The notes beneath the pieces are model-generated. The model saw only the letters and a list, made by a program, of their open reading frames with translations. It did not search any database and was not told where the DNA came from. From Christensenellaceae bacterium (lineage in GTDB: Bacteria > Bacillota > Clostridia > Christensenellales > Christensenellaceae): a DNA stretch of 64,000 nucleotides. The translations under genes were made by a program, and so were the position numbers. Of this stretch, positions 1 to 8,382 are shown piece after piece. The stretch lies in NCBI GenBank assembly GCA_022846035.1, contig AP025580.1:744001-808000 (forward strand), read 5' to 3'. The number at the start of each line of letters is the position of its first letter. The stretch's first letter is position 1.

Positions 1-1
1 T

Positions 2-1945
2 TCATATAACACGGGGATCGGGCTTTACGACAACGTGGAGCGCAACAACAATTTTTATAACGACAAGCAATGGGAGGGCGTGAACGCGCCGGACCTGGAC
101 AAGCCGGTGTTCAACTTTTTGAAACCCGTCGTCTCATATTACATCGCGATGCTTATATCAGACGACATCGCGGCGAACATCGAACTTGCGGGCGGCAGCG
201 ACGCTCTGGAAAAATACGGTCGGGGAAAAACGACGATCAAAATGGCAAAACCGGCGGCGGACGGGGTACAGGATGTAGCGGGAAACGACACGGCACTCAT
301 GCCGGAAATGGGAGTGGCGGAGGGCGCGGCGGCGCCTGTGCTCCCGGGGCTGCCGGGCGGCGGCGCCATGGACGAGACGCGCGAAATGAGTATGAACGCG
401 ATGATACCCAAAATCCTTTCGCAGGAATTGGACAACATCATCGAGCGCACGAACATGAAATTCAAAAACCGCAAGATGATCCGCAACTGCGCGGTGGACG
501 GCGACGGATGTTTTTATATCTGGTTCGATCCGGACGCGCCGACAGGCTTTGACTATAAAGGCGAAATCAAAATCGACCTCGTGGACAACACGAACGTGCT
601 CTTTGGCAACCCGTCGGACGCGGAGGTACAGGAGCAGCCGTATATCCTTGTCGCTTACCGCTGCCTGACGGAGGAGGTACGCGACGAGGCGCGCGCCTGC
701 GGGACGAATCCGGACGACATCACGCCGGACAACGAAAGCTATTATATGAATGCAAACAAGGACCATGAGAATGATTATACGACCGTCATCCTCAAAATGT
801 GGAAAGAAAAAGGCAGCGTGCACACCATGAAATGCACGCGCGACGCCATCGTAAAGCGTGAGGCGGATACGGAATATAAGCTTTACCCGCTCGCCTACAT
901 GAACTGGGAGAGCGTCAAAAACTGTTACCACGGCGTATCGCCCATCACAGGTAAGATACAGAACCAGATTTTCGTCAACAAGATATATGCGATGGCTATG
1001 CAAAACGTGCTCAACAACGCTTTTCCCAAGGTGATGTACGACCGGACGAAAGTACCCGCGTGGAACAACAAGGTCGGCGCGGCGGTAGCGGTGGCGGGCA
1101 ACCCCAACGACGCGATCTTTGCCAATTTCAAGGCGGGCGACATGAGCAGCGACGTGATGAATATGGCGGGGATGACGATCACGCAGACCAAGGAACTGAT
1201 GGGCGCGTCGGACGCGGCGCTGGGGAATGTGAAGCCGGACAATACGTCGGCGATCATCGCGGTGCAAAAAGCGTCAGGTATGCCGCTTGATATACAGAAA
1301 AAGGATTTCTACAATTTTGTGGAAAACTGTGTGCGGATATTTATCGAGATCATGCGCGTCAACTATGGTGTGCGCAAGGTGGCGGTGACGGACGCCGACG
1401 GGGAGAAGCTGCAGGGCGAATTTGATTTTTCGACGCTGGGGCGGTATGCGTTTAATCTGAACATTGACATCGGCGCGGGTTCTTACTGGTCGGAGCTTAT
1501 GCAGATACAAACGCTGGATAACCTGATGGCAAACAAGATTATCCCCGACGCGCTCACATATCTCGACGCGGTTCCCGAAGGATATATCAAGAATAAAAAC
1601 AAGATTATCGATAAGATCAAGGAACAGCAGGGCGGCGGAATGCCCGATATGGCCGCGATGGAAGCGGATATGGGCGGTATGCCCGGCGCGCCTGATATGG
1701 CGGCGGGAGAAATGCCGCCGGATATGGGTATGCCCGATGGCGAGGAACTGCCGCCTGAACTGACCGGCATGGACGCGCACGCGGGCATGACGGAAGAGGA
1801 AATGGCGGACATCGTATCCGAGCTTTTGAAAATGGATATTGAAGAGGACGAGGTATACGACGTGATCGAGGCGATGGACATACCGGACGAGGAGAAAGAA
1901 CAGATTCTGATGCTGTACGAGATGGCGGCGCAGGAAGCGAGGTAA
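2..1945 (+). CDS. Phage portal protein (5' end outside window)
   Basis: This is probably the dodecameric portal ring through which the genome is packaged and ejected. The frame is open from base 2 without a start codon, so the true N-terminus lies upstream; a GTG at 35 sits inside the conserved-looking text and is unlikely to be the start. The N-terminal segment (NNNFYNDKQW) resembles the SPP1/P22-type portal beginning. A long mixed alpha/beta body follows, then an unusual C-terminal tail rich in Met, Gly, Pro, Asp and Glu (about the last 110 residues). The identification rests on the N-terminal pattern, the length and the position just ahead of scaffold and capsid genes. Terminase should lie upstream, outside the window. 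Confidence 0.75.
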   Translation, partial: SYNTGIGLYDNVERNNNFYNDKQWEGVNAPDLDKPVFNFLKPVVSYYIAMLISDDIAANIELAGGSDALEKYGRGKTTIKMAKPAADGVQDVAGNDTALMPEMGVAEGAAAPVLPGLPGGGAMDETREMSMNAMIPKILSQELDNIIERTNMKFKNRKMIRNCAVDGDGCFYIWFDPDAPTGFDYKGEIKIDLVDNTNVLFGNPSDAEVQEQPYILVAYRCLTEEVRDEARACGTNPDDITPDNESYYMNANKDHENDYTTVILKMWKEKGSVHTMKCTRDAIVKREADTEYKLYPLAYMNWESVKNCYHGVSPITGKIQNQIFVNKIYAMAMQNVLNNAFPKVMYDRTKVPAWNNKVGAAVAVAGNPNDAIFANFKAGDMSSDVMNMAGMTITQTKELMGASDAALGNVKPDNTSAIIAVQKASGMPLDIQKKDFYNFVENCVRIFIEIMRVNYGVRKVAVTDADGEKLQGEFDFSTLGRYAFNLNIDIGAGSYWSELMQIQTLDNLMANKIIPDALTYLDAVPEGYIKNKNKIIDKIKEQQGGGMPDMAAMEADMGGMPGAPDMAAGEMPPDMGMPDGEELPPELTGMDAHAGMTEEEMADIVSELLKMDIEEDEVYDVIEAMDIPDEEKEQILMLYEMAAQEAR

Positions 1946-1960
1946 AGGAGACGGTGCAAA

Positions 1961-4900
1961 ATGGCATACAAATCAGGAGTGCAGACCAATACGGTTGGTG
2001 TGGACAAGAATAAGGCAAAAAAACAAAAGAAGCAGTCGTACGCGGAGGCTGTGTATGGGAATAAAACAAACCAGACGCAAACCTCGCGGAGAAAATCAAA
2101 TAGTTCCGGCGGAAAATCGTCCGGCAGCAATGGGAAAAACAAAAAAAGCGCGGGAAAAGGCAGTCATACAGGCAGAGAAACACAACCGGTTATTCAGAGA
2201 CAGCCGGAAGAAGAGAAAAAAGAGAAAAAGCCGCAATCAATTATCAAGATGACGCCGGACGATTACAAAGGCGCGCAGAACGAACCGTCGGTCACGACGG
2301 ATACGCTTACCGGCGCAAAACAGCCGGAAAAGAAAGAAACGGCACAGAAAACAGAGCCGCAGACGCCTACGTGGCTGGACGCGGTGTTTAAGCCGATGGG
2401 GACGATACAGAACATTATTGAAACGGCGCAGAAGATGAATAAGCCCCAAAAGGAGGAAACGGCCGGAACGCCTGAAAAACACGAGGACCAGACGGCGGCA
2501 AAAACACAACCACCCGTCAGTCAACTGAGCCAGACGACTACGCTGGAGCCGATAAAAAAAGATACTGGCGGAAAAGAGGGCGGCGCGGGAACGCCAAGTT
2601 ACGCCGAAGACGTCTATGGCAGCGTGGACAAGCCCCGATATACGGCGCAATCTGAAGAATCGATTAAAAAAAGCAGGGATGAATTTACGGCGAAAGAATA
2701 TGATAGGCTGATGGGGGAGTATGGCGCGCTTACACAGGACGACGCGTTCTGGAACACGGTACAGCAGGGCAGTTACAGCACGGCCCTGAGCGACCGCAAC
2801 AATTTTACCACAGATGAGCAAACGTACCTGAATTACCTGATGGGGAGCGGAGACAAAGCAGGCTACGGCCATGCGCAGGCGGTATTCGGCAGGCAGACGC
2901 AAAATGAAAAAGAAAAGAAACAGGCGGAGGAGGCGGCCGCTCTTGCAAACAGCGACAGCGCGTCGCAGAGCGTGGAACTGGTTTCACAGATTGATATTGC
3001 GCAAAGCGGGCTGAGCAAAGAAAAGGAAGCCGCGAACGGGAAAAAAGACGAGGCCATAAAAGCAAATGAGGAATGGCAGACGCAGCTAGATCAATTGTCT
3101 GCCTATGGGGATACGCAAGAGGTATTGGCCGCGCGCGCGGAATGCGAGAACGCGATCGCGCAGAACAACGAGGTGATAGCGAACGCGGACGCGCAGCTTA
3201 AGGAGATAGACAAGGCGATGGCGTCCAATGCCGAAGTGCGGGAGGCGGTCACGGGCAGTCCGGCCTATGCGACGAAGACGGCGGCGGAGTATCAGGCGGA
3301 CAAAGAATCCTATGAGCGCAAGGTGAAAGAATTGCAAGATTCTCTTTGGGGGCAGACGCCGGCGCAGCAGGCGGAGACCAAAAAGAAGATCGAAGAGTAT
3401 CAGGGATACGCGGATGAGGCGGAAGTGAAATGGCAGGTGGCGAACAACCAGGAATTAAACAGCAAGGACAGGTCGCGGCTTAAGGCGCTGACGAGCCAGG
3501 CGGTTGATCCGGCCGCGGTGGCGGCGGGCAAGGAAATGTACGAACGCGACCGCGTGAATAACACGGGACTTTATAACCCGTTCGAGGGCGGAACAGACCT
3601 TGTGACGGGAAAGGACATGAGCGCGGCGGGACAGGCGAGCCAGGAGGACCGCGACAGATGGTACCAGCTATACTACCAAAACGGCGGAGACACCAAAGGA
3701 TGGAACGCAGCAAACGAATATTATAACCTGATCGAGGACGACCTGAACGCCAAAGCGGGACAATACCAGCACGAAGTAATCAGCAACATGGACGATGGGC
3801 TGGCGAAGAATATAGCGGTATTGGGAAACGCGGGAGCTTCAGGGCTTGAAACGTTTGTCAATAATGTAGGACAGATCGGCGACGTGGCGCGCGGCGATAC
3901 GCGCGGGCGGCAGCCGGGCGCGTACACACAGGCGAGCGAGCTGATACGTCCGGAGCTTGAGGGCGGCATGGGTACGGTCTATGATGTGGTACAGGGGATC
4001 GCGGGAACGGCTCCGGCCATCGTATTGGGGTCGGTAAACCCGATATTCGGCGTGATGGTGATAGGGGCGGACGCGTCAGGGGGCGCGATCAACCACGCGC
4101 TGCGCGAGGGCAAGAAAGTAAACGAGGCGGTTACATACGGCGTAATGTCGGCGGCGGTAGAGGGGGCGCTCACGGCGGCGATTGGCGGCTTTTCGAAGCT
4201 GGGGGGCGTAAGCAGGCTGACAGGGGGGCTGTTTTCCAAGGTGGACGACGTGGTAAGCAAATTCGCGGGCAGCGCGCAGGGACGGCTGATTATGGGCGCG
4301 GCGGCGCGTCAGGCGGCGGCGAGCGGCGGACAGTTCACGGTGGCGGCGCTGCGGCAGTTTTTGGAGCCGGTGCTGCGCAATGTCATATTTGACGAGAACA
4401 ACGAAGTGAAAGCGTTCACGGAGGAGCAGATGTACGCGGGAATGCTGGGCGCGGTGAGTTCTATGGTTTACAACAGTATACCGGCGATGCAGGAAACGCA
4501 GAAAATGATAAACAGGAAAGCCGCGGCGGACAGGGTATTTAGGCAGCTTGGATTTGCGCCGAGGCAGGATGGCGCGCCTGCGGCGTATATGCAGGAACTT
4601 ATGCGCGCGGACTATGCGGACTTAAGCCCCGCGAAGAAAGCGACGCGTGCGCAGGCGATCGCGGGGCTTCTGACGGGGAAAGTACCTGAGGGGCTTCGGG
4701 GGAGCATGGGACTATCGCAAAACCCGATCGTGGCGCGGGCGCAGGTTGTGGCGACGCGGGCGAAGAAAGGGCTGGGGAGCCTGCTAAGCCGAGAGCCGCT
4801 GCCGGAGCTTATCACGCCGGAGGGGGTGCGGATCGGGACGGAACCGGAACGGCCAGGAACGGAAAGCGGGATTGTATATGAGAAGAACGGCGGAAGTGGT

Positions 4901-5278
4901 ACGGGAAATCCCACATCAATGGAACTTGATCCCCTGTTGATGCAGGAATTGGAGGAAAGCGGAGCGAAGTATACTAAGGAAGATGTTGTATTAATTACGA
5001 AAACACCTGAAGGGAAACTGGTATGGCTAGAGAAAGGAAATGAAAGCGCGGGATTACAGCATATTATAAAAGGACATGTATCTGATTTTGCGGAACGAGG
5101 AATAGCGGAATCGGAGATACCAGGATTCTTGAATGATATGCTAAAAACGAAACCAATTAAAACAGGACAGAATGCAAGCGGACCTTTTAGTGAATATATT
5201 GTAAACAACAAAAAATATATTATTGCATATGGGACAAATGGTTATATCGTTTCATTTTATCCAATGAGAGGTTATTGA
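1961..5278 (+). CDS. Large internal virion protein with C-terminal nuclease-like toxin domain
   Basis: This 1105-residue protein lies directly behind the portal. Residues 1-230 are low complexity (Lys, Gln, Thr, Glu) and carry two copies of a YAE[AD]VYG motif (26-35 and 213-221). About 300-510 is predicted coiled coil. About 670-770 is glycine/alanine-rich and hydrophobic, able to form membrane segments. The last ~105 residues look like a separate toxin: LQHIIKGHVSDF, then IVNNKKYII and a terminal YIVSFYPMRG, the pattern of phage-associated barnase/EndoU/ColicinE5/RelE-like (BECR) nucleases. Base composition turns AT-rich at about 4.9 kb, where this domain begins. The gene sits where MuF-type toxins sit in other Firmicutes phages, but I do not see a MuF domain. 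The role in ejection and toxin delivery is inferred. Confidence 0.65.
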   Translation: MAYKSGVQTNTVGVDKNKAKKQKKQSYAEAVYGNKTNQTQTSRRKSNSSGGKSSGSNGKNKKSAGKGSHTGRETQPVIQRQPEEEKKEKKPQSIIKMTPDDYKGAQNEPSVTTDTLTGAKQPEKKETAQKTEPQTPTWLDAVFKPMGTIQNIIETAQKMNKPQKEETAGTPEKHEDQTAAKTQPPVSQLSQTTTLEPIKKDTGGKEGGAGTPSYAEDVYGSVDKPRYTAQSEESIKKSRDEFTAKEYDRLMGEYGALTQDDAFWNTVQQGSYSTALSDRNNFTTDEQTYLNYLMGSGDKAGYGHAQAVFGRQTQNEKEKKQAEEAAALANSDSASQSVELVSQIDIAQSGLSKEKEAANGKKDEAIKANEEWQTQLDQLSAYGDTQEVLAARAECENAIAQNNEVIANADAQLKEIDKAMASNAEVREAVTGSPAYATKTAAEYQADKESYERKVKELQDSLWGQTPAQQAETKKKIEEYQGYADEAEVKWQVANNQELNSKDRSRLKALTSQAVDPAAVAAGKEMYERDRVNNTGLYNPFEGGTDLVTGKDMSAAGQASQEDRDRWYQLYYQNGGDTKGWNAANEYYNLIEDDLNAKAGQYQHEVISNMDDGLAKNIAVLGNAGASGLETFVNNVGQIGDVARGDTRGRQPGAYTQASELIRPELEGGMGTVYDVVQGIAGTAPAIVLGSVNPIFGVMVIGADASGGAINHALREGKKVNEAVTYGVMSAAVEGALTAAIGGFSKLGGVSRLTGGLFSKVDDVVSKFAGSAQGRLIMGAAARQAAASGGQFTVAALRQFLEPVLRNVIFDENNEVKAFTEEQMYAGMLGAVSSMVYNSIPAMQETQKMINRKAAADRVFRQLGFAPRQDGAPAAYMQELMRADYADLSPAKKATRAQAIAGLLTGKVPEGLRGSMGLSQNPIVARAQVVATRAKKGLGSLLSREPLPELITPEGVRIGTEPERPGTESGIVYEKNGGSGTGNPTSMELDPLLMQELEESGAKYTKEDVVLITKTPEGKLVWLEKGNESAGLQHIIKGHVSDFAERGIAESEIPGFLNDMLKTKPIKTGQNASGPFSEYIVNNKKYIIAYGTNGYIVSFYPMRGY

Positions 5279-5300
5279 TGTATATTAGGAGGGCAATATA

Positions 5301-5705
5301 GTGCATAAGGTAATAAAAATAATCGAAGCTGCGGCAACAAGAGATATAGAATTATTGAATGAGGAAACAGGTACGGTAGACTTGTGTTTTGATGATTCGA
5401 TGTTAGTGAGTAGACAAAATTTTGAATTTATGAGGGAAGGAAAGATATATGATTGTAAAATAGCTTTGTTTGGGCATGTTGTTAAACAAAAAACAGAAAG
5501 CTGTATTGAATGCAAAATTATCAAAGATATTACAATAGGCAAGATGAATATGATAGAGGTAATGGTTGGGCAAGATATTTACTATTTATCTAAAAATGAA
5601 TTAAATGGATTTTATAACGGAAATACTATTTTGTATGAATGGACTCGAAAAGATTTAGTACAGGTGAATGATGTAATACATGATGTGATGTTGGGAGAAT
5701 TATGA
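5301..5705 (+). CDS. Putative immunity protein 1 for the phage toxin domain
   Basis: This encodes 134 residues from a GTG start, placed seven bases behind a perfect AGGAGGG. I do not recognise the family. The protein is acidic, has no membrane segment or signal peptide, and reads as an alternating alpha/beta cytosolic protein with a few cysteines (Cys at about 49 and 67-70). The gene begins 22 bases after the toxin-fusion stop codon and shares its AT-rich composition, unlike the rest of the phage. Placement of a small acidic AT-rich gene behind a polymorphic toxin domain is the usual layout for an immunity gene; the assignment is inference from that context only. Confidence 0.5.
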   Translation: MHKVIKIIEAAATRDIELLNEETGTVDLCFDDSMLVSRQNFEFMREGKIYDCKIALFGHVVKQKTESCIECKIIKDITIGKMNMIEVMVGQDIYYLSKNELNGFYNGNTILYEWTRKDLVQVNDVIHDVMLGEL

Positions 5706-5723
5706 GAGAAAGCAAGTGACATT

Positions 5724-5939
5724 ATGAAGATTAAATTCTTGGGGAAAACTAGTTCATTTATGTTAACGTACAACAAAATTTACAATGTTCTTTCTATTGA
5801 GCGAGGATATTATCGTATCTTAAATGATTATTTATATCCGCCAGATATTTTTGAGATTATCGATAATAATGATGAGCAACTACTTATAAGAAAAGGGGAA
5901 GAACGAAAAGCAATACAAAAAGCGAAACAAGTTCAATAG
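5724..5939 (+). CDS. Putative second small immunity or accessory protein
   Basis: This encodes 71 residues from ATG, following the previous gene after 18 bases with only a weak upstream ribosome site (GAGAGAAAG), so it may be translationally coupled. The sequence starts MKIKFLGKTSSFMLTYNKIY and reads as a small beta-barrel-like protein with a lysine-rich C-terminal helix (EERKAIQKAKQ). Composition is AT-rich like its neighbour. I do not recognise a family. It is the last gene before a terminator, so it closes the toxin cassette; it could be a second immunity protein or an orphan left by cassette exchange. Confidence 0.45.
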   Translation: MKIKFLGKTSSFMLTYNKIYNVLSIERGYYRILNDYLYPPDIFEIIDNNDEQLLIRKGEERKAIQKAKQVQ

Positions 5940-5952
5940 TGCTGCTTGAACC

Positions 5953-5985
5953 AAAAAAGGAAGCACCGAGCGTGCTTCCTTTTTC
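5953..5985 (+). terminator. Rho-independent terminator closing the toxin cassette
   Basis: A perfect GGAAGCAC/GTGCTTCC stem with a five-base loop is flanked by six A residues on the left and TTTTTC on the right. It lies 14 bases behind the second putative immunity gene, in the middle of what should be one phage late operon. Confidence 0.8.
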
Positions 5986-6001
5986 TTACCCATTCATCCC
6001 G

Positions 6002-6056
6002 TGTCCTTAAATGTCCGAAGCATGTCCGACATTGTCCGGCCAAGGCATGGTATGAT
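6002..6056 (+). promoter_or_regulatory. Extended -10 promoter with four helically phased TGTCC repeats
   Basis: TGTCC occurs at 6002, 6012, 6023 and 6033, i.e. at 10, 11 and 10 base intervals, placing each on the same face of the helix. An extended -10 element TGGTATGAT ends at 6056, and no good -35 hexamer lies 17 bases upstream. Together this looks like an activator-dependent promoter with an array of protein sites. Its start would be near 6063. Confidence 0.5.
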
Positions 6057-6081
6057 GGTATCGTAGAAAAATGAATCAAGG

Positions 6082-6110
6082 GGAAGCACAAACTTGCGCT
6101 TCCTTTTTTT
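6082..6110 (+). terminator. Second terminator immediately behind the internal phage promoter
   Basis: GGAAGCACAA pairs with TTGCGCTTCC with one A-C mismatch and a two-base loop, followed by seven T residues. The left arm shares GGAAGCAC with the terminator at 5953, suggesting a duplicated element. A transcript from the promoter at 6051 would meet this hairpin after about 48 bases. Confidence 0.75.
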
Positions 6111-6138
6111 GTACCCAAAAAACAAGGAGGAATGAAAG

Positions 6139-6363
6139 ATGAACGAGGATGTTTGCAAACACTGCGGATGTAGCCTGCATGTGACGGGAAGCAGGAACGT
6201 CGTGAAGTTCGACGATACGCCAAACCGGCAGACGGAACTTTACGCCGTGCTCACGCTTCAATGTGAAAACCCGCAATGCGTTTCCTTTGGCAAGCCGGTG
6301 GAATTACCGATCCGGCAGGAAGTGCAGAGCGGCAAGGAACCGGAATCGGGCGGCAACGCTTGA
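6139..6363 (+). CDS. Small phage zinc-ribbon-like protein
   Basis: This encodes 74 residues, with AGGAGG seven to eight bases ahead of ATG. A CKHC pair at residues 6-9 and a C-x(4)-C pair around residues 48-53 (CENPQC) could hold one zinc ion, with a short beta hairpin between. The C-terminus is charged and disordered. It is the first gene of the capsid module, just before the scaffold. Similar small zinc-finger proteins occur in phage structural modules, but I cannot give a specific role. Confidence 0.6.
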   Translation: MNEDVCKHCGCSLHVTGSRNVVKFDDTPNRQTELYAVLTLQCENPQCVSFGKPVELPIRQEVQSGKEPESGGNA

Positions 6364-6398
6364 TGATACAAAACAATTACGAAAGGAAATCGTAAACA

Positions 6399-7166
6399 AT
6401 GGAAGATGAAATGATGATGGCGGAAGAAACGCCGGAAGCAGGAGAGGCAGAAATGTCGGAAACGGAATGCGCGGAATTTATGGAAGCTTTAGACGAAGCA
6501 GACGAGAATCCGGAAGAAACGGAGGAACCAGAGGACGCGGAGGATGAGCTTTTAGAAATGGTGCAAGACCAAAGCGCAGACCAAACGCAGGAAGCGCGCA
6601 AGATTTTGATCGGCGATACGGAGATGACGCCGGAGGAGATCGAGCAGATATTTGACCGCGTACAATCCGCGCCGGAGCGCACTGTCGTCCAAAAACTCGC
6701 GGAACAATGCGGGATGACGCCAGAGGAGTTTATGGCGCAGGCGGACGATATTTTCAGCGCGAGCCGATTAAGCGCGCGCGAACAACAGCTTCTTGCGCAG
6801 GATTATGACCCGGGCATGGCGCGGCACATCGCGCAGCTTGAGGTCGAGAATGCGCGCTACAAAAACAGGCCGGAAGAAGCGGAAAGGATACGGCAAAAGA
6901 AGACGGAGGAACAAATACGCAAAAACGTACAGGAGTTTGGCGCCGCGTTTCCGGATGTATACGAGATACCGCCTGAGGTTTATGAGGATGTAGCAAAAAC
7001 AGGCGCGACGCCGGTGGTAGCCTACCAAAGGTACCTGATCGCCGAACGCGACAGGGAGCTTGCGCGCATGAGGCAGGAGCAAAAGAACAGGGAAAAGACG
7101 CCTGGCAGCGTCCGTGGACGCGGCGTGGAGGTGGAAGACCCGTTCTTGGTGGAATTGATGAAGTAA
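6399..7166 (+). CDS. Probable phage scaffolding protein
   Basis: This encodes 255 residues. The first ~70 are extremely acidic (Glu/Asp/Met-rich) and probably disordered; residues about 70-210 are helical with coiled-coil character (QLEVENARYKNRPEEAERIRQKKTEEQ). A basic patch follows (RMRQEQKNREKTPGSVRGRG) before a short acidic C-terminus. An acidic, helical, non-conserved protein directly upstream of the major capsid gene is the standard position for the assembly scaffold. No protease motif is visible, so capsid maturation cleavage is not supported. The assignment is by position and composition. Confidence 0.6.
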   Translation: MEDEMMMAEETPEAGEAEMSETECAEFMEALDEADENPEETEEPEDAEDELLEMVQDQSADQTQEARKILIGDTEMTPEEIEQIFDRVQSAPERTVVQKLAEQCGMTPEEFMAQADDIFSASRLSAREQQLLAQDYDPGMARHIAQLEVENARYKNRPEEAERIRQKKTEEQIRKNVQEFGAAFPDVYEIPPEVYEDVAKTGATPVVAYQRYLIAERDRELARMRQEQKNREKTPGSVRGRGVEVEDPFLVELMK

Positions 7167-7176
7167 ACAAAGGACA

Positions 7177-7206
7177 CGCGGGAGGGGAAGCGTTCCCCTG
7201 CCCGCG
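7177..7206 (+). other. Strong mRNA hairpin ahead of the capsid gene
   Basis: CGCGGG-AGGGGAA (7177-7189) pairs with TTCCCCT-G-CCCGCG (7193-7206) across a GCG loop; only one base is bulged in 13 pairs. No T tract follows, so this is more likely an RNA stability or processing element than a terminator. It sits between scaffold and capsid genes, where transcript abundance usually steps up. Confidence 0.6.
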
Positions 7207-7233
7207 AAGCGACGAAAGGAGCGCAAATAAGAA

Positions 7234-8286
7234 ATGGCAATTAATTTAGCAAACAAATACAGCGATAAAATGGCTGAAAAATTCACAAAAGAAAGTTATG
7301 TGGCGGGAAACGCGTCCACGGAATATGATTTCGCAGGCGTAAAATCGATCTCGATCTATACGCCGCAGACGGTTGACTTAAACGACTACAAGCGCGAGGG
7401 GCAGAACCGTTTCGGTACGCCGGGCGAGCTTCAGGATACGGTCCAGGAAGTCGAGCTTTCGCAGGACAAGGGATTTTCTATCACCATTGACCGCGGCAAC
7501 AACGAGGACCAGATGAAAGCGAAGAACGCGGCAAAAATGCTCAACGCGCAGATCAAAGAACAGGTGGTTCCGTTCATGGACAAATATACACTGAAACGCT
7601 GGGTAGAGCTTGCGGGCACGATTGAGGGCCTGAGCGCCGCGCCCACGCGCGATACGATCGTCGAAAAGATCTTCGACGGGGCAAAGGCTCTCGATAACGC
7701 GCTTGTGCCCGACCAGGACAGGATCCTTTATATCCCGACGACATATTACAACATGCTGCGCCTTTCCAAGGAGTTCCTCGCCGTGGATAACCTCGCGGAG
7801 AAAGCTCTTGTCAAAGGCTATGTGGGCATGATCGCGGATATGAAAGCGATCAAAGTACCGGACGTATATTTTCCGGACGGCGCGTATTTCCTGATCACTT
7901 TCAAGGGTTCTGTTTTAAACCCGAACAAGATCAAGACCATCCGCGTACTGTCCGAAGTGGCGGGTATCGACGGCAACGTGCTCGAGGGCAGGAACTATTT
8001 TGACGCGTTTGTGCTGGGGGCCAAGGCTGGCGGCGTTTACGCGGCGGTTGACAGCGCGAAAGTACTGGCGGCGCCGAAGATCACGGTTGCTTCGGGCAGC
8101 GCGACGATTACGGCGGTATCCGGCGTATCGTTTAAGTACACGGTAGACGGCAGCGACCCGCGTTATTCCAAATCCGCTAAGCTGTATACGGCGGCGGTAT
8201 CGCTGGAAGAGGGCCAGAGCATTAAAGCGTTCGCCGAAAAGGCAGGCAGCTACCGCAGCGGCGTCGCGGAAGCGAAAAACGCGTAA
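7234..8286 (+). CDS. Phage major capsid protein with C-terminal Ig-like decoration domain
   Basis: This encodes 350 residues. Residues 1-270 have the features of an HK97-fold capsid subunit: an N-terminal arm, a long helical segment around 85-130 (NNEDQMKAKNAAKMLNAQIK), and a conserved-looking IPTTYYNMLRLSKEF stretch. It follows the putative scaffold gene and an AAAGGAG ribosome site. Residues about 275-350 are a small beta-sandwich of the chitobiase C-terminal type, recognised by FKYTVDGSDP, where a tandem-repeat immunoglobulin-like fold is expected. Such domains are known on the outside of phage capsids, where they may bind carbohydrate. The capsid call is strong by context; the decoration role is inference. 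Confidence 0.75.
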   Translation: MAINLANKYSDKMAEKFTKESYVAGNASTEYDFAGVKSISIYTPQTVDLNDYKREGQNRFGTPGELQDTVQEVELSQDKGFSITIDRGNNEDQMKAKNAAKMLNAQIKEQVVPFMDKYTLKRWVELAGTIEGLSAAPTRDTIVEKIFDGAKALDNALVPDQDRILYIPTTYYNMLRLSKEFLAVDNLAEKALVKGYVGMIADMKAIKVPDVYFPDGAYFLITFKGSVLNPNKIKTIRVLSEVAGIDGNVLEGRNYFDAFVLGAKAGGVYAAVDSAKVLAAPKITVASGSATITAVSGVSFKYTVDGSDPRYSKSAKLYTAAVSLEEGQSIKAFAEKAGSYRSGVAEAKNA

Positions 8287-8304
8287 GGAAAACGGGAAAA
8301 GGAA

Positions 8305-8359
8305 CGCCCGCCCGATGTGTCCGCCTCCGATGGAAGACGGGGGCGGACAGGCGTGGGCG
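8305..8359 (+). other. mRNA hairpin between capsid and adaptor genes
   Basis: TGTCCGCC (8318-8325) pairs perfectly with GGCGGACA (8342-8349), and an outer CGCCC/GGGCG pair (8305-8309 with 8355-8359) extends the stem. As before the capsid gene, no T tract follows. It may uncouple capsid translation from the downstream gene or stabilise a processed message. Confidence 0.5.
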
Positions 8360-8382
8360 CGGCGGGAAAGAGAGGAAACAAA

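Noticed and set aside
158..1267. 369-residue antisense frame opposite the portal gene
   Set aside because: Arg/Val/His-rich shadow of the GC-rich portal codons with no ribosome site or family pattern.
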